Part shown: positions 1 to 10,903 of the stretch, piece after piece
Position numbering within the stretch: position 1 is the first letter of the stretch
Layout: each line of letters begins with the position of its first letter
Made by a program: the position numbers and the translations under genes
Notes under the pieces: model-generated
What the model was told of the DNA's origin: nothing
The model's database searches: none
Seen by the model: only the letters and a program-made list of their open reading frames with translations
NCBI RefSeq assembly: GCF_000003195.3
Contig: NC_012870.2
Coordinates: forward strand, 27,548,202-27,612,201
DNA from: Sorghum bicolor
Taxonomy: Eukaryota > Streptophyta > Magnoliopsida > Poales > Poaceae
Length of the DNA stretch: 64,000 bases
Reading direction: 5' to 3'

Positions 1-886
1 AGGACCAATCCTGGCTTGCTGTGCTAGCCCCATGTGGCCGTGCTGCCACGCAGCATAACGAACCCATCCTACTAAAACTCTAATACAGCACCCTAAGTAG
101 TATGTGCATTCATTCCAAGGTTTTCTTGCTGCACATCCAACAGAGCATCCCTATTCAGACAACATGGGTGGCCTCCTAGCTGTTTCAATCTGTGAGGCAG
201 GGTAAGCGACTGATCTTAATTTCAAAGAAATTCTGTCTAATATCCAAGAGACCTTAAAAGAAACAAGAAATGGCATGAAAAGATCCCAAATTTACCACTA
301 TGTTAGATTTTTGCCATCACTGCTGCTAAGTAGGACTGAAATGCCCCTGACCGTGGCTTACTGGTGACGCCTGTTCGTCGCTATTCTCGGCTCCCCCCAG
401 CGGCCAAGCTTCCCCCACCGCCCCTCGCTCCACCACCTCCAGCACAGCACCGACCCCACGGACGGACGGCGCAACCTGCCACGGCCACGAATCACGAGTG
501 AGGGTGGGCGGCGACCCATCTAGGGCTAAGGGGAGGGGAGCGACCCAGACCTGCTTGTTGTCCCAGTGCTCCGGAGTAGCTCAGCGTGGTGAGGGTGGGG
601 AGCGTTCCTACTGGAGCAGGAGCAGGAGCAGGAGCAGGAGCGGCGGATTGAAGTGGAGTGGAGGTAGCGGATGGAAGTGGAGTGGAGCGGACGGGGAGGG
701 AGGGAGGTGAGGCGCGACTGGCGAGGAATCGGGCTCAAACCAGGCAGTCGACCAAGGGGCAGGAATGTCATTTTTTTTATGTGCCTTTTTGAGGAAACAA
801 GTAACAAGTGGCGTGTTTGCTTCACGGCAACGGTAGTATCAATGATGTAGCCTAGATCATCTTACGCAATATTACCATAAATTATA
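1..886. other. GC-rich flank, no gene recognised
   Basis: Positions 360-720 are GC-rich and positions 740-886 are AT-rich. Open frames on both strands here are low-complexity Arg/Ser/Gly stretches caused by GC bias and the microsatellite at 613-641. No start-to-stop frame resembles a known family. It could be a promoter or first-exon region of a gene beyond the left edge, but nothing in the sequence proves that. Confidence 0.4.
613..641. repeat. GGAGCA microsatellite
   Basis: Four perfect copies of GGAGCA followed by a partial GGAGC. This hexamer run creates the Arg/Ser-rich spurious frames on both strands. Confidence 0.9.
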
Positions 887-1939
887 CGTCGGTGTTTTTC
901 ATCACGGGTCACACCGACGAGTGAATTTGTATGCGTGCTTCCTTTCCCAGATGGTGATGCAAAAAGACACACAAAGATTTATCCTGCTTCGGGCAAGAGA
1001 AGGCCCTACGTCCAGCGGGGGGAGAGAGTTTGTATTATTCTGCACCTAAGTGCTTGTACAGAGGTGAATATAAGCGTGATATGGAGTAAGGTGGAAGTTC
1101 TACTGCGTATGGGTGTAGTGTTGCGTGATGTCTTGCCCCCTGTGTTCGCTCCCGGGCCTCCCCTTTTATAGTTCCAAGGAGAAGCCCAGGGTACAAGTAT
1201 AGGTGTCAGAGTAGGGGTCGATAGAGGCATGGCGCGTGGACCTACTCGAGGCCTCCGTACTGGCGTGGTCTCGAGCCGTCTCGTCCTGGTAGCTTGATGA
1301 TGATTATGCGTGCCCCGGTATCCTGCTCAGTGCGCCGTCTTGGACTGGTTCGCCGGTTGCACGCCTGTACGATATAGAGGCGGACACGTCGGAGTGGTCG
1401 CAGAGTTGTCAGTCGACGCCCAACCCTTCCCCAAGAAGGAAACATGTCTGGTCGAGGGTCGGACGCCTTGTAACGCCCTGGTATCCAGAGCGCTGACCTT
1501 GAATGTCTCGAGATGGTCCTGATTAGACGTTCCATCCCTACTTCCCGCGCCCTGACACGCTCTGGGTTGTTTGGTGGGGAAGGCTGCAAAAAGAATGACG
1601 GGACGGGTGCCTGTTCTCCATCACGCTTCCCGCGACTGGCGTGTTAGGTGAGAACGCGACAGGCGCATTAAATGCCCTGGTTCCCGTGCGCGCGTCAGGC
1701 GGCGGGCGGCGTCCTTGCGCTCGACGGCTCCTGGTTCGCTCGAGCCTGTTTCCGTATTCGACGGTAGCTGGCGCTCGAGCCCTGCTCGATTCGCCCGACG
1801 CCTTTTCCGTCTTCGAGGCTGCGGTCGTCGATGACTATACGTATGACTGACTAGAGCGTCGAGTTGAGGGCCTCGATCTGCGTACGGGTAATCTCATTAT
1901 GTGCATTAGTTAGGATACCCCTTACTGATACCCTCGACA
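887..1939 (-). repeat. Element 1 LTR, left copy (3' LTR)
   Basis: Near-identical to 14114-15170. On the minus strand it has a TATA box at 1161-1171 (CTATAAAAGGG), which sets the transcription direction. A run of four extra G residues near the outer end of the other copy is the largest indel noticed. Confidence 0.95.
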
Positions 1940-1956
1940 GTAGCCCCCGAGTCTCC
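1940..1956 (-). other. Polypurine tract of element 1
   Basis: On the minus strand the sequence just before the 3' LTR reads GGAGACTCGGGGGCTAC followed by TGTCG. A G-rich tract directly abutting the LTR is the plus-strand primer of LTR retrotransposons, and CTCGGGGGCTAC is a familiar form in grass gypsy elements. Confidence 0.8.
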
Positions 1957-2725
1957 ATTTGAGCGCTGGCGCTCGAGTGGAGGCTTTATTTCGCGGTCGA
2001 ATTTCTGTGGGGGCGCACGAGCGACCCCGCGGGGGTAGCCCCCGAGCCCTTGGAGGAGTTTTTTTTGACTCCTTCGAGGGTTACGTTGCCTAATTTGCGA
2101 AAACGCTGTCGATACCAGTGGTGGAAGGTTCTGATTGGCTCGCTTTGCGCGGGGGTTTCGATGTGCTCTCGATAGAGCGAGCGTCATCCACCCCAGATTG
2201 AGCTCCTACGGGTAGTCCAAGTGAGAACCTGTACCCCTTTCGAGGGGGTCAGCTGTAGCCCGGAGGCGTTCTCATAAAGCGGGGTCGACGTGGTCGGGGA
2301 TGCTGGTCTCGTTTGATAGAGTCCAGTGGCTCGATGCCTCCCGTCGGGGGGATTCCTCTCGACTGTCTCTACCCTACCTTGGACATCTCCAACGAGTCTC
2401 TGAGACGGGCCTCGATTTTCGACCACTCGCTGGAGATCCCTGACTCTGGTGCTCGAGATCGGCTGTCGAACCCTTTCGGCGGGTCAGCCTGCGACCTCTC
2501 AAGGCTTTCATGGGTGCATTCCTTGGCTTACAAGGGATGGAAGAGGCCACGACGGTTCGCCTTTTTGCCCGTTGGGCACGCCTTTTCAGGCGGGAGCCGC
2601 TGTGACACGGTACCGGCGCAGAATTCGGAGTGTCCCGTCTGTGAGGAGGAAAAAGACCGTTAGGCGGCGCATTTACAGGGGGAGTTACCTCATTTAGTGG
2701 ATCTATCCGTTGGCGGGTTGCTGCC
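1957..2725. other. Upstream region of the antisense gene
   Basis: This lies between the polypurine tract and the TATA box of the plus-strand gene. It is rich in CTCGAG/TCGAG motifs and shows no convincing protein frame. It would serve as the 5' regulatory region of the antisense gene and, on the minus strand, as the untranslated 3' end of the element RNA. Confidence 0.5.
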
Positions 2726-2733
2726 TATAAATA
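2726..2733 (+). promoter_or_regulatory. TATA box of the antisense gene
   Basis: TATAAATA lies 124 bases upstream of the ATG at 2857, followed by a C/T-rich leader typical of plant transcripts. It lies outside the LTR and faces opposite to the LTR promoter, so the antisense gene appears to have its own promoter. Confidence 0.65.
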
Positions 2734-2856
2734 CCCCGTGGCATCACCGTCGTTTCCCCTTCTGCCTTCTGTCTTCATTCTTGCCTTAGCCCTCTCGCTA
2801 TCTCACACGCGTGCACCCCCTCGAGCAGTAGCGAATCCACCCTCCTTCCGTCCAAG

Positions 2857-5800
2857 ATGCCTGTGAGACTCGTCGCCGCCGACGACTGGCGCCCGTCGTT
2901 GATGACAGAACGTCGGTTGTTGGAGCTCGAGAGGGAGGGTCTCCTGCGCCGTCGCACATCGTTGTCATCGCCGGAATGGATCGCACCGGCGGCGGACCAC
3001 CGGGAACCCAGGCCGCCCAAGGGTTACGTGGTTTCTTTTGCCAAATTCCACCGCCACGGCTTGGGTGCTCCGCCGAGCCGCTTCATGCGGGCGCTCTACC
3101 ACCACTACGGGGTGGAGCTTCAGCACTTCTCCCCAAATGCCATTACCGTCGCGGCGATCTTCGTCGCGGTGTGTGAGGGTTATTTGGGGATGATGCCCCA
3201 CTGGGAGCTGTGGCTCCACCTCTACAGGGGCGAGCTTTTCAACGCCCCCGCTGGAGCCACCAGAGTGAGGAAGCCCGTGCGGGCCGATTGCTTGATCCTG
3301 GTGCTGAAGACGGGGAAGACGGAGAGGCCACGTGAGTACATCCCGGTGGGGTTAACGTCGAACCACGCCGGGTGGGACTCTCAGTGGTTCTATCTGCGGA
3401 ACGACGACGGCCTTCTTCCTGCCTACACCGGCCGCCTAATCACGGAGCGCCCGGAGAACTGGACATACGGCGTCGTCCAAGTCCACCAGTCGCAGCTCGA
3501 CCCCCTCCTCGACGCCCTGAAGAAGTTACGCTTAGAGGGCCTGTCTGCCGCTCTCATCCTCTCGGCCGTTCATCGTCTGAGAGTTCTCCCGCTGATGTCT
3601 CGGCCGCTGAGGATGGATGAGATGGGACCCGGCGTTTCGTCCCGGGACCTCGAGGCATACCGGATGTCCAACGAGGCTTTGGCGAATGATGAAGCCGCGG
3701 CCCGGGTTAGGGCGGCCGTTGCCGGTGAGTTCAAGCCCGAGCACGTCAACGGCTTCCCCATGAGGCCCGATGCGGGCTCGATTGACCTGGTACGTTCCTT
3801 TCTTGTACATGGCTCTGATTCTTGATTTTTTTCCGATCCCTCTTTAAACTTGCCTTTGTTCTAGTAGGGACAAATCGATGTCCGGTCCTCGAGGCCTCCA
3901 GTAAAGGAGGACGAAGTCGACCGTGACAAACGGCGCCAGTCCGCCGAGAAACAAAAGTCCGCCAGGGACTCTGAGAAGAAAGGGAAAAGGAAGAAGAACC
4001 TCGACCGCCAAGCGCTAGAGGCGCGTCGGGCTAAATCTAGGCAGAGGGGGGAGCCTGAAGAAGAATCCCCCAGTGAGGATGATGGTGGGGACGGCGATGA
4101 CGACAACGACGATTCCGAGGGGATGGCGTCTCGCCTCGACCGGATCCTCGAGGGTTCGCCTCGAGGCGACGTCGTCGCCCCGCGGATGGGAGCGCCAAAG
4201 GAGGGGACAGGCGGATCTCACTGCCCCCGTGCTGACACCCCTCCTGCGCCCGCGACAGGTCGGGCCGCCCCGCGCCCCCAACCTCCCCCTACACCAAAGG
4301 CAGGTGTCCGGGCTAAGCCCCAGGCGACGGGGCCGTTGACCCGCGGTCACGCCGCGGCCTCCGAGAAGGGAGAGACCGGCCGCAGGAGCGCTAGTCCCGG
4401 TGCTCGCCCGGCGGGAGACGCCGGGCCAAGATCAGCGCCTGCCCTCGAGGGGCCTGGGGCCTTGACGCGGGGTGGCTCGAGGCCCACCGGTCGAGGTACC
4501 GGCAGGCGAGCTGTTCTCCCTGTGGGGTAAGTTCTTCAACGCTGTGATTCTTATTCTCCTGATTCTTTGCGTTTTCTTGTATAACGGTCTTCTTTATGAC
4601 CGTTCCTCTTTCCTCAGATTGAAGCGGACGCTTGAGCAGGCCCAGCCTTCAATGGCGAAAAGGCTCAAGGTGGGAGCGGCCTCCAAGAACTCAGGTTAGC
4701 AGCTTATTCATGGGATTTGTGTTGTTCTTACGTCGGCCACCATAGTGACTGACCTTTGTTTTGCGTTCTATAGGCTCCTCCGACCCTCAACCACTAACCG
4801 GCACCGAGAGCATCCCACCCCGTCCCCTGGCGGGTGAGCCTGCCCCGTCGTCGCCAAAACAAGCCGAGGCGCCTCGGCCCTAAGGGCAGGAGGGAGCCCC
4901 CGAGCCTCCCCGATCGGGGGTCGAGGGGGATCCTATTACCATAAGTGATGGGTCTGGTGGTGACGGGACCTCGAGGGATGCCCGTCCTACGGACGAGGAG
5001 GCCCCGACCTCTCTTGTCGCGAGACGGGCGCCCTGGCCTGCCGGTCTCCGCTCCATCGAGGAGCAGAGGAAGAAGGAGGAGGAGGAGCGGGAGCAAGAGG
5101 TGCGGCGGCAACTGCAGGAGCAGGAACGTCGACCGGAGCCGCAGGAGCTCTAAGAGCAGCAGCAGCAGGGGGGCCAGCTGCTGGCAGAGCCGCTTGATCC
5201 GCCCCAACCGGAGCTGGAAGTGCCGTAGGAGCCTGGAAACCAGGAGGAGGGTCTGCCGGCTTTTGGACCTCCGACCCCGGCGTGGCTCTGTCCGGGGGCG
5301 CCGGCCGCGATCCCTGCAGAATCAGGGCGGGCGAATGGCGTAGTGGCGCTCGCCTGCATGATGCGCACTCCCGCTGACCCTGATTCTGAGATCAGGAGGA
5401 CGATCTACGGTATGGACGGGATCGCGCCGGGTTTCCTCCGGGGGCGTCGATCGTGGGAGGAGCGCGTCCCCTCCGAGGAAGATGAGATCGGGACGTCGGA
5501 AGGCAGTGGTGGGAGCAAGACTGGGACGTGGAAGACGGTGGACGACGACGGGCGGTTCCCCTCTCTCGTTGACCTGTTCCTGCGCCACGGGGGGTCTCTC
5601 GAAACCGTCGAGGAGCTCATCCGAGGCGTCAAGGCGCGCGCCGACCAGGAGATGGAGAACTGGTGTCCCGACCGGATCCGCATCCGGGCTTCCACCGACC
5701 CGTCCGAACCCAACATCTTTTTGGACGACCGGAAGGAGGCGGAGAAATGGGAGCACGTCGAGGAGCTCCGCCTGTGGATGAAGCACACGGTGGGGCTCCT

Positions 5801-7131
5801 GTCTGATGTGGTTAACAACTGGCTCGCGTCGGCTTACTTTGTAAGAGTCTTTTAGCCCCTAATCCTTATAGAGCATTTGGTTTTGTGTGCTAACTGCTTG
5901 ACTACCGGTTCGTAGGATCTGAAAGAGACCTCCCGTATCAAGTCGAGCTTCATCCACGCCACGAGAGGCGGCTGGGAGCAGCTCCCCATCCTCAAGGACC
6001 AACTCCTAGAGTCACAGGAGAAACTCCTCAAGGCTTATAAAGAGCTCTTGGCGCTCGAGGAGGAGAAGAAGGAGAGGGAGGCTGCCCTGGCCGAGGCTCG
6101 AGAGGCCTCAAGGAAGGCTGTGGAGGAGGCCGTGCTGCTGAGGGAGCGGACTCTGGCGGTCGAGGAGGCCGCGTCTAAAGCCTGGGAGGAGGCCCTGTCC
6201 TACAAGAATGCCATTGCTGACCTGGACAAGGAGAAGGGTCTCCTTAAGACCGACCTGGACTCCATTCGAGAATCCTTCCAAAGGATGAAGGTGGAGTGTG
6301 TGAACAGCGAGATTGCCAGGAGCGCCGCGGAGGAAGCAAAGAAGAAGGCCCTCGAAGACCTCGAGGTGGAGCGGGCTCGATCCCGCAGCCTCTCCGACGA
6401 CATCGATCGTCTGAAGGGGGAGCTGCTGGAGAAGAATGGAGCTATTGCTCAGGCTGGCAAGGCGATCGAGGATCTGCGTGTTGCCAACACTAAGCTAGCA
6501 CGCTCCAACAAAGAGATCGAGAGAGCCAACACCAAATTAGTTGGCGAGAACACAGCTCTGGAGGAGAGTGTCCGTGGTACGTTTCTATTGTCGGATTTTC
6601 TTTTCAAGGTGTGCTTGGTTTTATCTAAAGTTTTTTGCATTGGCATTCACAGGGCTTAAAGACGAGCTCTTGGCCGCCCAAGTCGAGGCTCGCAACGCCA
6701 AGGCCCAGCTCGAGGGGGAGGTTGCTTTGAACCGTCGACTGCGGACGACGATAAGCGATCTCTCGATCTCTTGGGAGGTCGAGCCCGCGGATGAGTCAAA
6801 GGAGGAAGCTCGAGGCGACGCGCTGGTCGATCAGCTGTGCTACTTAGGCGCGACGCTGAGGGATCAGGTGCGGGACGCTCTCCATATCGGGGTAAAGCGG
6901 GCAATGGTAGTTGTCTGCTCGGGCTTTTCCTACGATATGGAGGTGGTGTCTCATGGCTTCGTTACCGACATCTCCAAGACTGACGCGGAAAACGAGGAGA
7001 GGCTCCACGCCTTGATCGACGACGCGGAGGTCCCTGGGGAGAGGCTGGCCAAGCTATTTGAGCCCGAGGTACTTTCCCTTAAGACTAGCTCAGGCGCAGG
7101 CGAGGGTGGTGAGGACCGTGATGTGGACTAA
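2857..7131 (+). pseudogene. Antisense intron-containing gene of Tat element (transposase-28-like domain)
   Basis: I read six exons with GT-AG borders that keep one frame: 2857-3789, 3868-4526, 4618-4694, 4774-5840, 5916-6576 and 6653-7131. They total 3876 nt, or 1292 codons including the TAA stop. Exon 1 encodes a domain like the plant putative gypsy-type transposon domain (Pfam PF04195, Transposase_28). Exon 2 is charged and low-complexity; exon 4 contains a globular segment. Exons 5 and 6 are a long Glu/Lys/Ala coiled coil. Homologous opposite-strand ORFs are known from Grande-type elements; their function is unknown. In-frame stops at 4881-4883 (TAA), 5151-5153 (TAA) and 5226-5228 (TAG) in exon 4 break this copy, so a full protein is not expected. 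It is convergent with pol, whose end lies 472 bases away. Splice sites are inferred by eye. Confidence 0.8.
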
Positions 7132-7603
7132 GGCCTGCGAGCCTGCTTTGGGTGCCTGGGGCCCCTTGTATAGTACTCTGTTAACTTGTCTTTAAGTTAT
7201 GAAATGTCTTTAAGTGGTTTCTCAAATGTTTATCTGTCTCTCCACTCGAGGCTCCTCTATTTCCCTTTGCGTCTATGTTTGTATTCTTTGTTTGGTCTTT
7301 TGTTTAAGGCGATCTCGATTGCCTTAGGGGTGAGGGAGCGAGTAGAGTTTCCGTAGCCCGGGGGCGTAGGAGTTCTCAGGCTCGTCGTCTCTCGACCCTT
7401 ACGGGGCTCGAGGTGCCTCTACTGTTCGACCATACAAGATTACTTGATAGGAACGAAAGAGTTATTTGTTTTTTCGACGCTTAGGGGGGGCACCCCCTTA
7501 CTAGCCCCCGAGGGGGTATCGACTATGATGGGTCATAGTTGGTACTCCCTTCTAACGTCGAGATTTGGACTTGTGAGAAAGTAAATTGCTCGAGGGGAAG
7601 ACC
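7132..7603. other. Convergent intergenic region inside element 1
   Basis: This lies tail to tail between the antisense gene (plus) and the integrase C-terminus (minus). It should hold the antisense gene's polyadenylation signals; the T-rich stretch at 7190-7310 is a candidate. No other gene is seen. Confidence 0.5.
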
Positions 7604-7939
7604 TTATTTATTCATGCATTCATTTACAAAGCCTTGGTACAGAAAGTACATGGGCATATAAAGCTTTGAAATTCTAGGGGTAGAATCGACGTAGCTGTTC
7701 GATGTTCCATGCGTTGGTGAAGATCGCCCCTTTTCATCCGCGAGCTTATATGTCCCCGGCTTGAAGACCTCGGCCACCACATATGGACCCTCCCAAGGTA
7801 GAGTCAGCTTGTGGCGTCCTTGATTGCTTTGCCGCCGTCGTAGGATGAGGTCGCCCACGTTCAAGTCCCTCTTGCGCACGTGCTTGTCGTGGTAGCGTCG
7901 AAGTTTCTGCTGGTATCTAGCAGAGTTGAGGAGGGTCAT
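7604..7939 (-). pseudogene. Integrase C-terminal segment of element 1
   Basis: The frame continues the integrase ORF after an in-frame TAA at 7958-7960. It contains a basic segment followed by a small barrel-like motif around LPWEGPYVV, typical of the gypsy integrase C-terminal domain that binds DNA. Because it is in the same frame as the upstream part, it was once one polyprotein. The stop lies at a position where I would expect Gln, a single C-to-T change. Confidence 0.75.
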
Positions 7940-7957
7940 GTCTCTAGCTTCCTCGAG

Positions 7958-10246
7958 TTAGTCGACCGCGTTCTCTTGAGTCTCTTTATTTGTTTGCTCG
8001 TTGTATGCCTTGAGTCGAGGGGATCCATACTCGAGCAGGTCCGTTGGGAGCACAGCCTCAGAGCCATAGACCATGAAGAATGGGGTGTATTTTGTGGCCC
8101 TGCTCGGTGTCGTCCTTAGGCTCCATAGGACCGAGGAAAGCTCCTCGACCCATTTCTTGCCGAATTTCTTCAAGCGATTGTAGATCCTTGGTTTGAGCCC
8201 CTGCAAAATCATGCCGTTGGCACGCTCGACCTGGCCGTTAGTTTGAGGGTGGGCTACCGCAGACCAGTTCACACGGATGTGATGGTGATCGCAGAAGTCC
8301 AAGAACTTCTTGCTGGTGAACTGAGTGCCGTTGTCAGTGATGATGACGTTGGGAATCCCAAACCGGTGGATGATGTCGGTGAAGAAAAGGACGGCTTGCT
8401 CGGAACGGATATTGGTGATGGGTCGAGCCTCGATCCATTTGGAGAACTTGTCGATGGCCACCAGCAAGTGGGTGTACCCCCCTTTCGCCTTTTGTAGAGG
8501 CCCTACTAAGTCGAGCCCCCATACCACGAACGGCCACGTGATCGGGATCATCTGGAGAGCGTGGGCAGGCAGGTGCGTCTGCTTGGCGTAGAATTGGCAT
8601 CCATGGCATGAGCGTACGAGCTCGATGGCATCAGCTACGGCCGTTGGCCAGTAGAAGCCTTGTCGGAAGGCATTCCCTACGAGGGTCCGCGGAGCAGCGT
8701 GATGGCCGCAAGCCCCCGAGTGTAAGTCCTCGAGGAGTTTTCGGCCTTCTTCTATGGTGATGCAACGCTGCAAGACCCCCGTCGGGCTTTGCCGATACAG
8801 CTCTTTGTCCTCGCCGTAGATTACATATGATTTGGCCCATCGAGGGATACGGCGGGCCTCGGATCGATCTTCTGGTAACTCACAGCGGATTAGGCAGTCG
8901 AGGAATGGCGTGCGCCAGTCGAACGGTCGACCGGGACGCTGTTCCACCTCTGTTACCTCAGCTGCCATCAGTAGCGTGTCGATGGCGTGGGTTTGCTGGG
9001 CAGGAGCGGTTTCGACGCCAGCCCCCGAACCCAAGTCGACGGATGGCTTGTGAAGATCCCTTGACAGCGCGTCAGGTGGTACCGTGCCTCGAGTCGACGC
9101 GATTTTGGCGAGTTTGTCGGCCGCTTCGTTGTAGCGTCGGGCGACGTGGACGAGCTCGAGGCCATGGAACTTGTCCTCGAGTCGACGGACTTCCCTGCAG
9201 TACGCCTCCATTTTCGGGTCGTGGCAGTTTGAGGCCTTCATCACTTGGTCGATGACGAGCTGGGAGTCGCCTCGAACGTCGAGGCGTCGGACTCCTAACT
9301 CGATGGCGATCTTCAAACCATTGACGAGGGCCTCGTATTCTGCAACATTGTTGGACGCGGCAAAGTGAATCCTGATGACATACCTCATATGAATGCCTAG
9401 GGGCGAGATGAACAGCAGGCCGGCCCCAGCTCCTGTCTTCATGAGGGAACCATCAAAGTACATCGTCCACAGCTCCGACTGAACCTGGGCCGGGGAAAGC
9501 TGGGAGTCTGTCCATTCCGTGACGAAATCCACCAGGGCTTGCGACTTGATAGCCTTACGGGGCGCATAAGTGAGAGTCTCACTCATGAGCTCGACCGACC
9601 ACTTGGCGATTCTTCCCGTGGCCTCCCGACTTTGGATGATCTCGCCCAGGGGGAAGGACGAGACCACCATGATGGGGTGGCCGAGGAAGTAGTGCTGCAG
9701 CTTGCGTCGGGTGAGGATTACGGCGTAGATCAGCTTCTGGATTTGGGGGTAACGTGCCTTGGTTTCCGAGAGCACCTCGCTGATGAAATAGACCGGCCTC
9801 TGGACGGGCAATGCGTGCCCCTCCTCCTGCCTCTTGACCACCACAGCTGCACTGACGACCTGGGTCATCGCGACAACATAAAGGAGCAGCGGTTCCGCAG
9901 GTTGAGGTGGGACCAGGACTAGTGCTGAGGTCAGTGTTTTCTTTAGGTTTTCGAGGGCTTCCTCGGCCTCAGGGGTCCAAGAGAAACGCTCGACTTTCTT
10001 CAGAAGTCGATACAGAGGCAACGCCTTTTCTCCCAGTCTCAAAATAAAACGACTTAGCGCCGCTAGGCATCCCGTGACTCTCTGTACGCCCTTGACGTCT
10101 CGGATCGGCCCCATTCTCGTGATGGCCGAGACTTTCTCGGGGTTGGCCACGATGCCGCGTTGGGAAATGATGTAACCCAGGAGCATGCCTCGAGGTACGC
10201 CGAAAACGCACTTCTCGGGGTTGAGCTTGATCTGGTTGGCGCGCAA
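7958..10246 (-). pseudogene. Pol of element 1: RT end, RNase H, integrase
   Basis: This minus-strand frame carries, in order: the end of the reverse transcriptase thumb and connection; an RNase H domain starting at the MYFDGS motif, with later DSQ and catalytic Asp-like positions; a zinc-binding H-H-C-C integrase N-terminus; and the integrase core with TDNGTQF and a downstream Glu region. The YGSEAVLPT motif then leads to the C-terminus. The protein converts element RNA to DNA and inserts it. It is separated from the RT palm by an in-frame TAG at 10271-10273 and from the integrase tail by the TAA at 7958-7960. Those two stops are the only breaks between 10897 and 7604, so decay is recent. Confidence 0.88.
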
Positions 10247-10270
10247 GCAGCTGAAAGCGATCTCGAGGTC

Positions 10271-10897
10271 CTAGATTAGGTCTCCCCGACGCTTTGACTT
10301 GACGACGATGTCGTCGACATAGGCCTCGATCGTCGACCCTATGTGCTTGCCGAACACGTGAAGCATGCATCGCTGGTATGTGGCTCCCGCGTTTCGAAGC
10401 CCGAACGGCATGGTTATATAACAATACATCCCAAAAGGTGTAATGAAAGATGTCACGAGCTGGTAAGACTCTTTCATTTTTATTTGATGGTAACCAGAAT
10501 ATGCATCAAGGAAAGAAAGGGTTTTACATCCTGCAGTAGAATCAACAATTTGGTCAATACGTGGTAATGGAAAAGGAACTTTCGGACATGCTTTATTTAA
10601 ACTCGTGTAATCGACACATATCCTCATTTTCCCATTCTTTTTCTTAACTAGTACAGGATTTGCTAACCAGTCGGGATGGTGAACCTCCTTGATGAATCCG
10701 GCCGTCAAAAGCTTTTGAATCTCCTCGTCAATGATCTTGCGCTTCTCCTCGTCGTAGCGGCGCAACTGTTGCTTCACTGGCTTGGAACCGGCTCGAATTT
10801 TCGAGGAGTGCTCGGCGACCTCCCTCGGTATGCCCGGCATGTCCGAGGGACTCCATGCAAATATGTCGGCGCTCGCACGGAGGAAGCCGACGAGCAC
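10271..10897 (-). pseudogene. Reverse transcriptase palm/fingers of element 1
   Basis: It contains the classic gypsy RT blocks: ICVDYTSLNKA, FLDAYSGYHQI, the MPFGLRNAGATYQR block and the catalytic YVDD (within EAYVDDIVVKS). It is in frame with the flanking protease and RNase H frames. In-frame TAG codons bound it on both sides (10904-10906 and 10271-10273). Both are single-step changes from CAG Gln. Confidence 0.9.
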
Positions 10898-10903
10898 AGC
10901 TTC

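Noticed and set aside
526..825. Ser/Arg-rich minus-strand frame
   Set aside because: Composition is produced by the GGAGCA microsatellite and GC bias; no homology-like motif or promoter context.
2857..7131. Captured host gene inside element 1
   Set aside because: The transposase-28-like domain and position before the 3' LTR match the known opposite-strand ORF of Tat/Grande elements, so it is an element gene rather than a fresh capture.
8827..9922. Plus-strand frames opposite pol (8827-9255, 9539-9922)
   Set aside because: Shadows of the GC-rich pol frame on the other strand; no start context or domain.
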